Positions 1-8,329 of a stretch of DNA of 64,000 nucleotides are shown in pieces. Both the position numbers and the translations under genes were made by a program. The stretch covers positions 1-64,000 of the forward strand of contig JANQFG010000277.1 of NCBI GenBank assembly GCA_028277985.1. Reading direction: 5' to 3'. Position 1 is the stretch's first letter. Each line of letters starts with the position of its first letter. The stretch is from a bacterium. Its GTDB lineage: Bacteria > Desulfobacterota > DSWW01. The notes beneath the pieces are model-generated. The model did no database searches. It saw only the letters and a list, made by a program, of their open reading frames with translations, and was not told the DNA's origin.

Positions 1-543
1 AAACCGGGATTCGCGTACGGGGGTTCATGCCTCCCCAAAGACATGAAAGCCCTGAGAATCATAGCTCACGATAATTATATTGACTGTCCGTTGCTCGAAA
101 ATATTGAGCGGAGCAATGAAAGCCAGAAACGAACCGCCCTGGATCAGATCATCCAGTTCGGCAAGGAAAGAGTGGGGTTTCTTGGGCTGAGCTTCAAATC
201 GGGCACGGATGACTTGCGGGACAGTCCGATTCTGGACGTTGTTGAAATCCTCTTGGGAAAAGGGTTTGATGTGCGCATCTACGATAGCAACGTTCATCTA
301 TCGAGGCTTACAGGGGCGAACAGGGAATACATCCTGAAGAAGATCCCCTTTGTCTCGAAGTTCATATCCGACAATGTAGACGAGTTGATCAACCACTCGG
401 AAGTCATCGTGGTCGTCAACAAGGAAGAGGAATTCAGGGAAATACTGAATCGCGTGCCTAGCGATAGGATTGTATACGATCTTGTTAACATAGAGTTCGC
501 CAAGAGGAATGAACTGACAGGGTATTTCGGAATTGCATGGTAG
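1..543 (+). CDS. algD: GDP-mannose 6-dehydrogenase, C-terminal part (5' end outside window)
   Basis: The reading frame is open from base 1, so the gene starts upstream of the window. The first residues read GFAYGGSCLPKDMKAL, the UDP-glucose/GDP-mannose dehydrogenase active-site motif with the catalytic Cys. This is followed by the C-terminal NAD-sugar binding domain (VGFLGLSFKSGTDDLRDSP). Motif wording and the segment after it (GANREYILKKIP) match AlgD-type GDP-mannose dehydrogenases better than UDP-glucose ones. The family oxidises GDP-mannose to GDP-mannuronate in the cytoplasm with two NAD+. It sits just upstream of the export genes, so it probably supplies a uronic acid precursor to locus A. 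A UDP-sugar dehydrogenase is the alternative. Confidence 0.85.
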   Translation, partial: KPGFAYGGSCLPKDMKALRIIAHDNYIDCPLLENIERSNESQKRTALDQIIQFGKERVGFLGLSFKSGTDDLRDSPILDVVEILLGKGFDVRIYDSNVHLSRLTGANREYILKKIPFVSKFISDNVDELINHSEVIVVVNKEEEFREILNRVPSDRIVYDLVNIEFAKRNELTGYFGIAW

Positions 544-562
544 CGTCCGAAAGGAGAGGTTC

Positions 563-1162
563 ATGAAAACAAGAGCAATGGCCAGATTCTTGGGTTTCGT
601 ACTTATACTGTTCCTTGTCTCCTCCTGTGGGGCAAAGAACATAGGCGGACCTCCACCGGAGTTGAAGCCTGATGTGGCGAACCGGTATGTCATTGGCCCA
701 GAAGACGTTCTGCGTATAGACGTCTGGAGGCATCCGAACAATTCTGTGACCGTTCCGGTCAGAAGCGACGGGAAGATCTCCGTTCCTCTGGTGAACGACA
801 TCCAGGCAGCGGGCCTTACTCCCGAGGAACTCAGAAACGAAATCGCGAAGGGCCTCGTCAAGTTTATAGAGGATCCGACGGTGTCCGTAATTGTGGAGGC
901 GATAAACAGCCTGAGAATCACAATCTCAGGGAATGTGAACGCCCCCGGGGTGTTTAAGGTAGGGGGCAGTCTTTCCCTCTTGGAGGCGATGTCGTTGGCT
1001 GGGGGGCTGAGCGAGTTCGGTGATGGGAAGAGAGTCCGAATCGTCAGAAGAGAGGGGGCCGAGGAGAAGATGTACCAGGTGAACTACAATCAGGCAATAG
1101 GCGGAGAAGACATGTCTCAGAACATCAGAATCCTGCCGGGGGATAGCATCATAGTACCGTAG
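563..1162 (+). CDS. Wza-type polysaccharide export lipoprotein (Poly_export/SLBB)
   Basis: The ~199-residue protein has a lipoprotein signal (hydrophobic stretch ending LVSSCGAKN). A polysaccharide export domain follows (YVIGPEDVLRIDVWRHPN, DGKISVPLVNDIQAAGLT), then an SLBB domain (ITISGNVNAPGVFKV) and the usual end PGDSIIVP. The ATG at 563 is chosen because AGGAGAGG lies just upstream and it starts the signal peptide; an ATG at 533 lies inside the previous gene. Family role: a ring in the outer membrane or periplasm through which capsular or exopolysaccharide leaves the cell. It follows the algD-like gene and precedes the kinase and Wzz genes, so it is the exporter of locus A. A second copy is encoded at 32646-33266. 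Confidence 0.93.
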   Translation: MKTRAMARFLGFVLILFLVSSCGAKNIGGPPPELKPDVANRYVIGPEDVLRIDVWRHPNNSVTVPVRSDGKISVPLVNDIQAAGLTPEELRNEIAKGLVKFIEDPTVSVIVEAINSLRITISGNVNAPGVFKVGGSLSLLEAMSLAGGLSEFGDGKRVRIVRREGAEEKMYQVNYNQAIGGEDMSQNIRILPGDSIIVP

Positions 1163-1233
1163 GGAATGGAACAGTGGATTCTTTTCCTGTCGGCGGAAGT
1201 CAGGAAGAATCCTCGAGAGATCATGAGGTTTTC

Positions 1234-2391
1234 ATGGGAAAATTTGACCAGGTCCTGGAAAAGGCGAAAGCCGATGGATTGATCAGGCCGCTGGAACGTG
1301 AAAAGAAGGTCGGGAAGCCCTCTTCAACTGGCAAATCCAAGCAAACGGATGAAAGGGCGGAACCGTTGCCGCTTTCGAATGACGAAGAAAAGAGCCCGGT
1401 CACGATGGACGTGCCGGTGGAGCGGCCGGAACAAAAGCGCGCCTTTGTTCGGACCAGGGGGATTTCTGAGCCGGAAATGCAGGACAGTATCAGCATCCCC
1501 ACAGCCGAGAATCAGGGCAGAGGCCCTGAAGTACGTTCCCCCCGGAGGGAGGAACGCGGGCTTGGTGTGCGAGGTGAAGGAAAGAAGGAAGAGACCCAGG
1601 AAAGGACCAGTATCGAGGACCGGCAGACGATTGCACAGTCCCTTGATTCGCTACGCGCAGCGGCCGGCAAGGGACTGTCGGGTGACGGCGCGAAGGAGTT
1701 CATTTTCAGAAAAGGAAAATCAGCGAAACACGCTGTCACGCTTCTGAAGCCCAGTTCAGCATTTGCGGAGTACTTCAGGGTGATTCGGACGCGCGTTCTT
1801 TATGCCGCTAAAGAAAGAAAAGCCAGAGTCATCTTTTTGACCAGTACTGTCCCGAAAGAAGGTAAGTCATTCATCGCATCAAACCTTGCGTTGAGTATGG
1901 CAAACGGGCTGGATCGGCCCGTGTTGTTGATTGACGCGGATTTCAGAAAGCCCTCCCTTCACACAACCTTTGGCTTTGGAGCAACCAGAGGTCTCTCTGA
2001 CTTTCTGGCTGATCAAAGCTGTCAGTTGAGCAGTGTCATTCAGGGCACGAGCTTCCCGCGACTTTCCGTACTGCCCGCAGGCTCGTGCCCCGAAGGCTCA
2101 ACGGAGTTGCTGGCCTCCGATGTCATGAAGGTCTTTGTAGAACACGTGAAGTACGAAGATGAAGAGCGATATGTCATTCTCGATGGGCCACCAAGTGAAA
2201 TATCGGAGACACTCGCCTTGAGCAAGCTGGCGGATGGGACCGTTCTCGTGGTTAGGGCAGGGTATGGGGATAAGCGAAGGACAAAGAGGACAGTTGATGG
2301 CATCGGTGCAAACAACATTCTAGGCATTGTTCTCAACCATACAAGTCTCAAAATGAACGACTACTATCACTACTATAAGAAGACAAAGTAG
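1234..2391 (+). CDS. BY-type tyrosine autokinase (CpsD/CapB-like) with long disordered N-terminus
   Basis: The C-terminal ~200 residues form a BY-kinase domain. It has Walker A TSTVPKEGKSFIASNLA (about residues 203-219), Walker A' VLLIDADFRKP (about 230-240), Walker B YVILDGPPSE and a C-terminal tyrosine cluster DYYHYYKK. The first ~180 residues are charged and low in complexity. The start at ATG 1234 has TGAGG upstream and gives MGKFDQVLEKA, matching the start of the related kinase at 30892 (MGKFYEAW); a GTG at 1174 in the same frame is an alternative. Such kinases act with Wzz-like membrane activators to control polysaccharide polymerisation and export; that partner follows at 2478. Confidence 0.9.
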   Translation: MGKFDQVLEKAKADGLIRPLEREKKVGKPSSTGKSKQTDERAEPLPLSNDEEKSPVTMDVPVERPEQKRAFVRTRGISEPEMQDSISIPTAENQGRGPEVRSPRREERGLGVRGEGKKEETQERTSIEDRQTIAQSLDSLRAAAGKGLSGDGAKEFIFRKGKSAKHAVTLLKPSSAFAEYFRVIRTRVLYAAKERKARVIFLTSTVPKEGKSFIASNLALSMANGLDRPVLLIDADFRKPSLHTTFGFGATRGLSDFLADQSCQLSSVIQGTSFPRLSVLPAGSCPEGSTELLASDVMKVFVEHVKYEDEERYVILDGPPSEISETLALSKLADGTVLVVRAGYGDKRRTKRTVDGIGANNILGIVLNHTSLKMNDYYHYYKKTK

Positions 2392-2477
2392 CAGGTTTGC
2401 GGGGCCGCATGTATTGTCCCTGGCGCCGCTCATCGTAGAAGACATTCGTAGGGCCTTGTGTTCTGTAGGAGATCCTC

Positions 2478-3941
2478 ATGGTCGACAGTCGGAAGTCGGT
2501 AGATCCGCTGGAAAACCTCTTGGCGATTCTGCTTTCGCGCAAGTGGTTAGCTGCCACGGGTTTCTCCGTCGTTCTCATTATTACCATCTTGGGGGCTATT
2601 TCATTGCCTCCAACATACAGGGCTTATACAAGCATCTTTATAAGTCGTCCTCCAGTCATTTCGCGGATGGGGCTCCCGCTGAGCGAAGAGGTGACAGGTA
2701 GGTCATTTCTAGCAAACCAGGTCACCATTATCCAGAGCCGGGTGATTTTTGAAAGAGTTGTCTACCGGTTGAATCTGCATCGAAGACCCGTCAAGAAGAG
2801 TTTTAAGTCGAGAACGAAGGAGCAGATCTATGAGCTTCTAGGGATGACGAAGAGGACTCCCAATCCTGTCGAAGGGGCCATTGAAGGCCTGCGACAGGCG
2901 GTCTCCGTCAAGAAGCCAAGAGGCACTAATATTGTGGTGATCGAAACCGAAGCTCGGTCTGCCGAATTCTCAGCCACGCTGGCGAATACGGTGGCAGAGG
3001 TTTACGTGGAATACGCCAAAGAGCTTTTCACAGAAAGCACCCAGAGTGGCTACGGCTTTCTAGAAGATCAATTCATAGAGGCCGAAGAACGGCTTGCCGG
3101 GGCTCAAAGGGATCTGGATGTGTTCAAGAAGCGGGAAATGAGCTTTCTCATACCCGCAGAGAGTTCGGTTATAGCGCAGATGTTGGGCCAACTAGAGGAG
3201 GAAAGTGCGCAAATTCAGGCGCAGCTTGAACAGTTGAGGAGGGAAAGGGCAAGAGCCGAGGACGGGGGAGCTGGAGGGCAGATGTTGGTGGCCAGTGGCG
3301 GGGCGAATCCGGAAACAGAAGCGCTTGAGGAAGAACTGAAGACTCTCAGAGCTGAATTGTCCAATACCCTGGTCTATCTGAAGGAAGATCATCCGGACGT
3401 AAAAAGGATCCGTAATCGAATTGGCCAGGTGGAAGGTCGAATCGAGGAGGCCGCGGGCAGGGCGAGTGGGGCAGATGGAGATCGCAGTTCGGAAGATGGC
3501 ATGGCCCGGTTGAAAGAGAAAGAAGATCTGGAGGCGAGAAAAAGCTTCATAGCCGGCCAGATAAAGAGAATTCTGGCACAGAGGCAAGCATTGATGGAGA
3601 AACAGGCTGCGCAGGAAGTATTGGCGCGGGATGTTGCAAGACACCGAGAAAGAGCGGAAGCCCTCAGGGCGGCGGTCGAGCAGGCTCGGGCGATCCGATC
3701 AACAGACCTCATCTTGGAGAGCATAAAGATAGTTGACCGAGCATTTCCCCCGCCGTTTGCCTCGAGGCGGACCCAGTTGCTTCTACTGGCTGTAGGGGGC
3801 GTGGTTGGGCTGGCTTTCGGGATCGGGATGACATTCATCGCCGAGTACTTCGACGAATCGCTAAAGACAGCGGAGGAGGTAGAAGAGTACTTGGATATTC
3901 CCGTGTTGGGTGTCATTCCTACGGTCAACAGAAAACTGTAG
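2478..3941 (+). CDS. Wzz/GNVR-type chain-length determinant protein
   Basis: The 487-residue protein has one membrane helix near the N-terminus (WLAATGFSVVLIITILG) and one near the C-terminus (LLLLAVGGVVGLAFGIGM), framing a long periplasmic coiled-coil region (roughly residues 180-410). The tail ends EYLDIPVLGVIPTV, typical of Wzz/GNVR proteins that contact a BY-kinase. No kinase domain is fused; the kinase is the gene just upstream. Role: co-polymerase that sets chain length and activates the tyrosine kinase in the inner membrane. The start ATG at 2478 lies 86 bases after the kinase gene. A different Wzz-like protein is encoded at 30934-32547. Confidence 0.9.
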   Translation: MVDSRKSVDPLENLLAILLSRKWLAATGFSVVLIITILGAISLPPTYRAYTSIFISRPPVISRMGLPLSEEVTGRSFLANQVTIIQSRVIFERVVYRLNLHRRPVKKSFKSRTKEQIYELLGMTKRTPNPVEGAIEGLRQAVSVKKPRGTNIVVIETEARSAEFSATLANTVAEVYVEYAKELFTESTQSGYGFLEDQFIEAEERLAGAQRDLDVFKKREMSFLIPAESSVIAQMLGQLEEESAQIQAQLEQLRRERARAEDGGAGGQMLVASGGANPETEALEEELKTLRAELSNTLVYLKEDHPDVKRIRNRIGQVEGRIEEAAGRASGADGDRSSEDGMARLKEKEDLEARKSFIAGQIKRILAQRQALMEKQAAQEVLARDVARHRERAEALRAAVEQARAIRSTDLILESIKIVDRAFPPPFASRRTQLLLLAVGGVVGLAFGIGMTFIAEYFDESLKTAEEVEEYLDIPVLGVIPTVNRKL

Positions 3942-3972
3942 AGGCTTGTGCTTCCGAGAGGGTTTTTGACGG

Positions 3973-5442
3973 ATGAGAGAGATTGTACCGCAGAAAATGG
4001 ACAGCAGGCAGCTCAAGTGGCTGATGCTGGTCTTGGTCGGTGGACTCGTCTGCGGGATGATCCCTGTGTTCGTTTTTCTGAGACTGCCGCTAACGTACGC
4101 AACTATTCTTAGTGCAGGGTTGGTCTTCCCTGTAGTCGCACTGGTTGTCGGGGACTCGAAGCGACTCCTGCTTGCAGCGCTCGCTACATTACTGCCGATA
4201 ACAGTGGAGATTACGCCCAACCACACCGGATATGTAGGAGATATCGCAGGGTACATCGTATCCTTGTACGATGCCGTATTGGTCGTTCTGTACCTGATGT
4301 GGTTCGGGGAGATGGTTTACGGAAGAAGGGAATATCAAATCAGGTTTTTCCCAGCAATCAGTATCCCCGCCATCTTGCTGGTTTTGGTCGCGTGGGCGTC
4401 CACGTTGGTAGCGGAAAGACAAGATCTAAGCATATATGCGAATATTCAAGTAATCAAACTGTATCTGACCTTCTTCTATCTTGCCAACAACATAAGGAGC
4501 GAGAGCGAAGTAAGATTTCTCGTCTTGGTGCTCATGCTCGGGCTACTGTTCGAGGGAGCGCTGGGATTCGCACAGCACCGTTACGACGAGCCATTCTGGC
4601 CCTCGGCATTGGGAGGCCGCGATTGGATTGATTCCAGAGTCGCGGGTACGTGGCGTTCGTATAACGACTTTGCATGGTATCTCACCTTTGTTTTGCCAAT
4701 CTCACTGAGCATGTTCTTCGGTGAGAGATCACTCTCTTGGCGAGTCGTGTGCAGCGCCTCGCTTCTATTCGGATCAGCTGCCTTGATGTGGACGAACTCG
4801 AGGGGGGGATGGATAAGCTTTGCAGCCGGACTCGCGTTCGTTGGTGTGTTTGTCTTGTTGAAGACACGGGGAAAGCGGATGGTGGCTGGGCGATTCTTTG
4901 TCTGCATCCTTGTGGTCTTGTTGGCGGTGCCGATTTACCCCAGGCTGTACAGCAAGGTCGCGGGCCGATTCTTGGGAGATGATAAAGGATCTGCGCAGTC
5001 TAGAATGCCTCAGTTTGAAATGGCCTACAACATGATGAAGGAGAATCCGGGTCTTGGCGTCGGCATCAACAACTACGCGATTGTCATGGAGCAATACGAC
5101 TATTCAGAAGAGGGGATTGAATCGCACACCGAGCACGCTGTACATAATATCTATCTACACCTGGGCGTCGAAATGGGACTGCTTGGGTTGTCGGTCTTCC
5201 TGTGGTGCATGATGGTTGTCTTTGTCTCAGGGATTGGGTGGATTGGTGGAAACAGCTCGTTTGGGGCCTATGCTGTGATAGGACTGATGGGTGGGATCTT
5301 GGCGTTTCTGGTGCACGGGCTAGCCGATGTTGCGTACTATGGAGGGAAACTGTATCTGATTGTTTGGTTTTTCGCAGGAATGATCTACGGAATCAAGAAC
5401 GTTGGGGAGGAAGGTGGGAGGGCTATGGCGCATGGAGCGTAG
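3973..5442 (+). CDS. O-antigen ligase/polymerase (Wzy-like) membrane protein
   Basis: The 489-residue protein is highly hydrophobic with about ten predicted membrane segments. A large soluble loop in the second half contains the O-antigen ligase/polymerase signature region (MWTNSRGGWISFAAGLAF, then NPGLGVGINNYAIVM and HAVHNIYLHLGVEMGL). This pattern (SRGG, GxGxNNY, HNxYL) is typical of the Wzy_C/O-antigen_lig family. It would polymerise repeat units on the periplasmic face of the inner membrane. It lies between the Wzz-like gene and the flippase gene in the same direction. Ligase activity cannot be excluded from sequence. Confidence 0.88.
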   Translation: MREIVPQKMDSRQLKWLMLVLVGGLVCGMIPVFVFLRLPLTYATILSAGLVFPVVALVVGDSKRLLLAALATLLPITVEITPNHTGYVGDIAGYIVSLYDAVLVVLYLMWFGEMVYGRREYQIRFFPAISIPAILLVLVAWASTLVAERQDLSIYANIQVIKLYLTFFYLANNIRSESEVRFLVLVLMLGLLFEGALGFAQHRYDEPFWPSALGGRDWIDSRVAGTWRSYNDFAWYLTFVLPISLSMFFGERSLSWRVVCSASLLFGSAALMWTNSRGGWISFAAGLAFVGVFVLLKTRGKRMVAGRFFVCILVVLLAVPIYPRLYSKVAGRFLGDDKGSAQSRMPQFEMAYNMMKENPGLGVGINNYAIVMEQYDYSEEGIESHTEHAVHNIYLHLGVEMGLLGLSVFLWCMMVVFVSGIGWIGGNSSFGAYAVIGLMGGILAFLVHGLADVAYYGGKLYLIVWFFAGMIYGIKNVGEEGGRAMAHGA

Positions 5443-5445
5443 GGA

Positions 5446-6870
5446 ATGAATACTATCCGCAGGTTAGCTAAGAATTCTATCGCCTCCTTGTTGGTACAGG
5501 CGTGCGTGCCGGCGGTTACGTTTGTTCTTGTCCTGGTCATCGCCCGTCGTCTAGGTACGGATAGCCTGGGAGAGTACTCCGCCGCGCTCTCCATGTACTA
5601 TATCTTTCAGGCAGTTTCAACGTTCGGGCTCACTCTCCTGATAACGAGAGACGTGGCCCAGGATAAGTCAATCGCCAACAAGTACATGGTTAACGGTTCA
5701 TACATTGCGGTCTTTCTTTCAGCAGTTGCCTCTGTAGCGATGTGCGTTAGCGTGAATTGGGTCAGTTCGGTTCCCACGGTCAGGTACAGCGCATATATCC
5801 TAAGCAGCTCATTGGTCTTCTATTCATTGTCGGTGGCGTTTCAATCAGTGTGCAGGGCATATGAGAGACTAGAGTACGTTGCGATCTGCCAACTAGCTGC
5901 AAGTGTGTTGAAAGTGGGATTGGGTGTGCCTCTCCTTCTGAAGGGGCACGGGATATTGGCAATAATGTTCGTCATTTTGGGAAGTACGATCCTAAATGCG
6001 GTGATGAGTCTCTATTTCAGCCTGCGACTAGTCCCTGGGCCGCTGGGGAAGTTTGACCCTCAATTCTGCAAGAAGGCTCTGATGGCCGTCCCGGACTTTG
6101 GCTTCATTATTATACTGAGCACTGTGCGATTCAATATCGATGTTATTATGCTGACCAGACTTCTGGGGGTCGAGGATGTTGGGTACTATAGTGCCGGGCT
6201 TAAGCTTGCGAATATATTCAAACTGGGAATAAGCTGCTATATAATGGCGCTTCAACCGATTGTATTCAGGGTGTTCGCCTCATCCGCAGAGAAGTTTGAA
6301 AGTGCGTGCAGGGAGTCAACGAGATACCTGGTAATCGGGGTTCTTCCCATTGTCGTGGGGGGGGCGTTGATCTCACAACCATTGATCGGCCTCGTATTCG
6401 GTGAGGAGTATCTTCCTAGTTCGTCGGCGTTCTCGATACTTCTTTGGACGTTGCCGTTCTACTCATTGAATCAGATATTCGCAAACGCACTGATGGCGGG
6501 GAATCACCAGAGGAACAACTTGCAGGCGAATCTGATCGGGGTGATTGCTGGAATTATACTGAACTTGGTGCTAATCCTCCAACTCGGCTATATTGGCGCA
6601 GCAATATCAACCGTTTTGACAACAGTGATCGTGGCTGCTTCACAGTACTGGTTTGTCTCGAAAAAGCTCTTCAGGATCAGGTTCTTTAAGTTGCTGTGGA
6701 AACCTGTCGTGTCTGTATGTATGATGGCTGGAATAATGATGTTAACAAAGGATTTCAACATGTTTGTTGTGTTCAGTGTTGCCGTGGTGGCGTATCCGGT
6801 GTGTTTGATCATCCTGAGAGAATTCACTGAGAAGGATGGAGAGTTGGTTAGGGGTCTAATCAGAGGGTAG
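5446..6870 (+). CDS. Wzx-like polysaccharide flippase (MATE/MOP superfamily)
   Basis: The 474-residue integral membrane protein has twelve or more hydrophobic segments. Its opening (NTIRRLAKNSIASLLVQACVP, then RRLGTDSLGEYSAALSMY) is characteristic of the polysaccharide_synt family, as is the middle region (IMLTRLLGVEDVGYYSAGLKL). It would flip undecaprenyl-linked repeat units across the inner membrane. It starts 3 bases after the polymerase stop codon, so the two are probably translated together. It is the last gene before a ~300-base gap. The DNA here looks visibly richer in A+T than the second half of the window. Confidence 0.92.
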   Translation: MNTIRRLAKNSIASLLVQACVPAVTFVLVLVIARRLGTDSLGEYSAALSMYYIFQAVSTFGLTLLITRDVAQDKSIANKYMVNGSYIAVFLSAVASVAMCVSVNWVSSVPTVRYSAYILSSSLVFYSLSVAFQSVCRAYERLEYVAICQLAASVLKVGLGVPLLLKGHGILAIMFVILGSTILNAVMSLYFSLRLVPGPLGKFDPQFCKKALMAVPDFGFIIILSTVRFNIDVIMLTRLLGVEDVGYYSAGLKLANIFKLGISCYIMALQPIVFRVFASSAEKFESACRESTRYLVIGVLPIVVGGALISQPLIGLVFGEEYLPSSSAFSILLWTLPFYSLNQIFANALMAGNHQRNNLQANLIGVIAGIILNLVLILQLGYIGAAISTVLTTVIVAASQYWFVSKKLFRIRFFKLLWKPVVSVCMMAGIMMLTKDFNMFVVFSVAVVAYPVCLIILREFTEKDGELVRGLIRG

Positions 6871-7176
6871 GGATCGTTCGAAAAGGTGCTGTGAGATTTA
6901 TGGGTTGTTTGGCTGCTGTCGGATATTCTGTCACATGGGCGTGGGTTTGCGTTCTTTCATAGGAATGGATGGCCATGTCCCTGCACCGTTGGTGCTGCAT
7001 AGGTTTGTGCATGAGTTCGGACCTGTACAGTATTCGGGTTGGGGTTCATCTGGCAGAGTATTTGGAATAAGAATGTATGATTAGGGGGTTGGAGGATGGT
7101 TAGTCCTTACCTCTTGTTCGGATGGGCGGACGGTGTATAGGTGGAGAGAAGTAGTTGTCGTAGAGGGGGTACCCGA
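6871..7176. other. Intergenic stretch between flippase and GT4 genes
   Basis: No convincing gene was found in these ~300 bases. One sigma-54-like element is described separately (6936-6950). No clear terminator was seen after the flippase stop. It may separate the export operon from the glycosyltransferase operon. Confidence 0.4.
6936..6950 (+). promoter_or_regulatory. Possible sigma-54 (-24/-12) promoter
   Basis: The sequence TGGGCGTGGGTTTGC has GG and GC exactly ten bases apart and a good TTTGC -12 box, but its -24 box (TGGGCG) departs from TGGCAC. It lies about 225 bases upstream of the GT4 start at 7177. It is weaker than the three elements near 23.3, 56.6 and 62.0 kb and may be chance. 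Confidence 0.25.
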
Positions 7177-8256
7177 ATGCGAATAGCAATGGTGGCTTTT
7201 CCCGGAGTAGAGTACACGATTGAGCTTTCAGAAGGGTTGGCGGAGTTTGAAGATGTTCTGCTCATGCTCCCAAAGCCCCAAGCGGTACGGTTTGAGGATA
7301 TCATCAAGAAACACGTGAAGGTGTACCCATTCTATTTCCCAAGAATGCGATACCCGACAAACCTCTTGATGGCCTACGATGTTGTAAGGAAGATCAATGA
7401 ATTCAAGCCGGATATTGTGCATTTGCAGCGAGGTAACCCGTGGTTCAACGTTGCGGCGTTGCCATTCTTGAATCGCTATTGCCTGGTCACGACCATACAC
7501 GATGTTATTCTGTTAGATTTCCCATCGCAGAGAATTCCGAGATTCACGTATAAGCCAGCGGTCGAGAAGGCAAACCAATTGATTGTCCATGGAGAGAGGT
7601 TGAAGAAAGCGATGGTAAGAATGCACGAGAGGCGTACGGAGGATGTACACGTCCTGCCCCGAGGGGTTAACTCGATCTATACGAGGTACATCGAGAAGCC
7701 GTGTGAAGATGATGGGCGCACGGTGCTGTTTTTCGGGAGAATCTGGGAGTACAAGGGGTTGAAGTATCTCATCGAGGCGGAGCCGATGATAAGAGATAGT
7801 GTGCCGGATGCGAAGATCGTAATAGCGGGTGTGGGTGAGGATTTTGGTAGATATGAGGCAATGATTGTGAATAGGGATGGTTTCGAAATTCACAACAAGT
7901 TCATTCCCCACACGATGGTTGCTGAATTGTTTCAGAAGGCGAGCATCGTGGTCTTGCCATATGTCGATGGGTCCCAGAGCGGTGTGATTCCAATGGCTTA
8001 CAGCTTCAAGAAGCCGGTCGTTGTGACCGACGTGGGAAGTTTGCCTGAAAACGTCGACGAGGGGATTACGGGATGCGTGGTGCCTCCAAAGAGTAGCAGC
8101 CAACTTGGGGCAGCGATTATAGATCTGTTGCTAGATGACGAAAAGAGGGTGGCGATGGGTCAGAATGCATACAGGAAAACAAAGGAGGAGCTTTGTTGGA
8201 AGAACATCGCGAAGAGAACCATTGAAGTGTATAGGAGAGCTCTTAGTCTGAGATGA
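7177..8256 (+). CDS. Glycosyltransferase family 4 (GT-B)
   Basis: The ~359-residue protein begins with a GT-B N-terminal strand (MRIAMVAFPGVEY) and has a Glycos_transf_1 C-terminal domain (VLFFGRIWEYKGLKYLIEA, VVLPYVDGSQSGVIPMAYSFKKPVVVTDVG), a variant of the nucleotide-sugar binding EX7E region with E replaced by D/S. It would transfer a sugar from a nucleotide donor to the lipid-linked repeat unit. ATG 7177 is chosen because a run of G precedes it; an in-frame GTG at 7141 would add 12 residues of unlikely sequence. Donor sugar and linkage cannot be read from sequence. Confidence 0.88.
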   Translation: MRIAMVAFPGVEYTIELSEGLAEFEDVLLMLPKPQAVRFEDIIKKHVKVYPFYFPRMRYPTNLLMAYDVVRKINEFKPDIVHLQRGNPWFNVAALPFLNRYCLVTTIHDVILLDFPSQRIPRFTYKPAVEKANQLIVHGERLKKAMVRMHERRTEDVHVLPRGVNSIYTRYIEKPCEDDGRTVLFFGRIWEYKGLKYLIEAEPMIRDSVPDAKIVIAGVGEDFGRYEAMIVNRDGFEIHNKFIPHTMVAELFQKASIVVLPYVDGSQSGVIPMAYSFKKPVVVTDVGSLPENVDEGITGCVVPPKSSSQLGAAIIDLLLDDEKRVAMGQNAYRKTKEELCWKNIAKRTIEVYRRALSLR

Positions 8257-8329
8257 GGAATGGGGGTAAACGGGACGATCTGTAGGTAGGGTATGTGAAA
8301 GTCTCGGCGGGCCCTTGTTGAGGAAGGCC

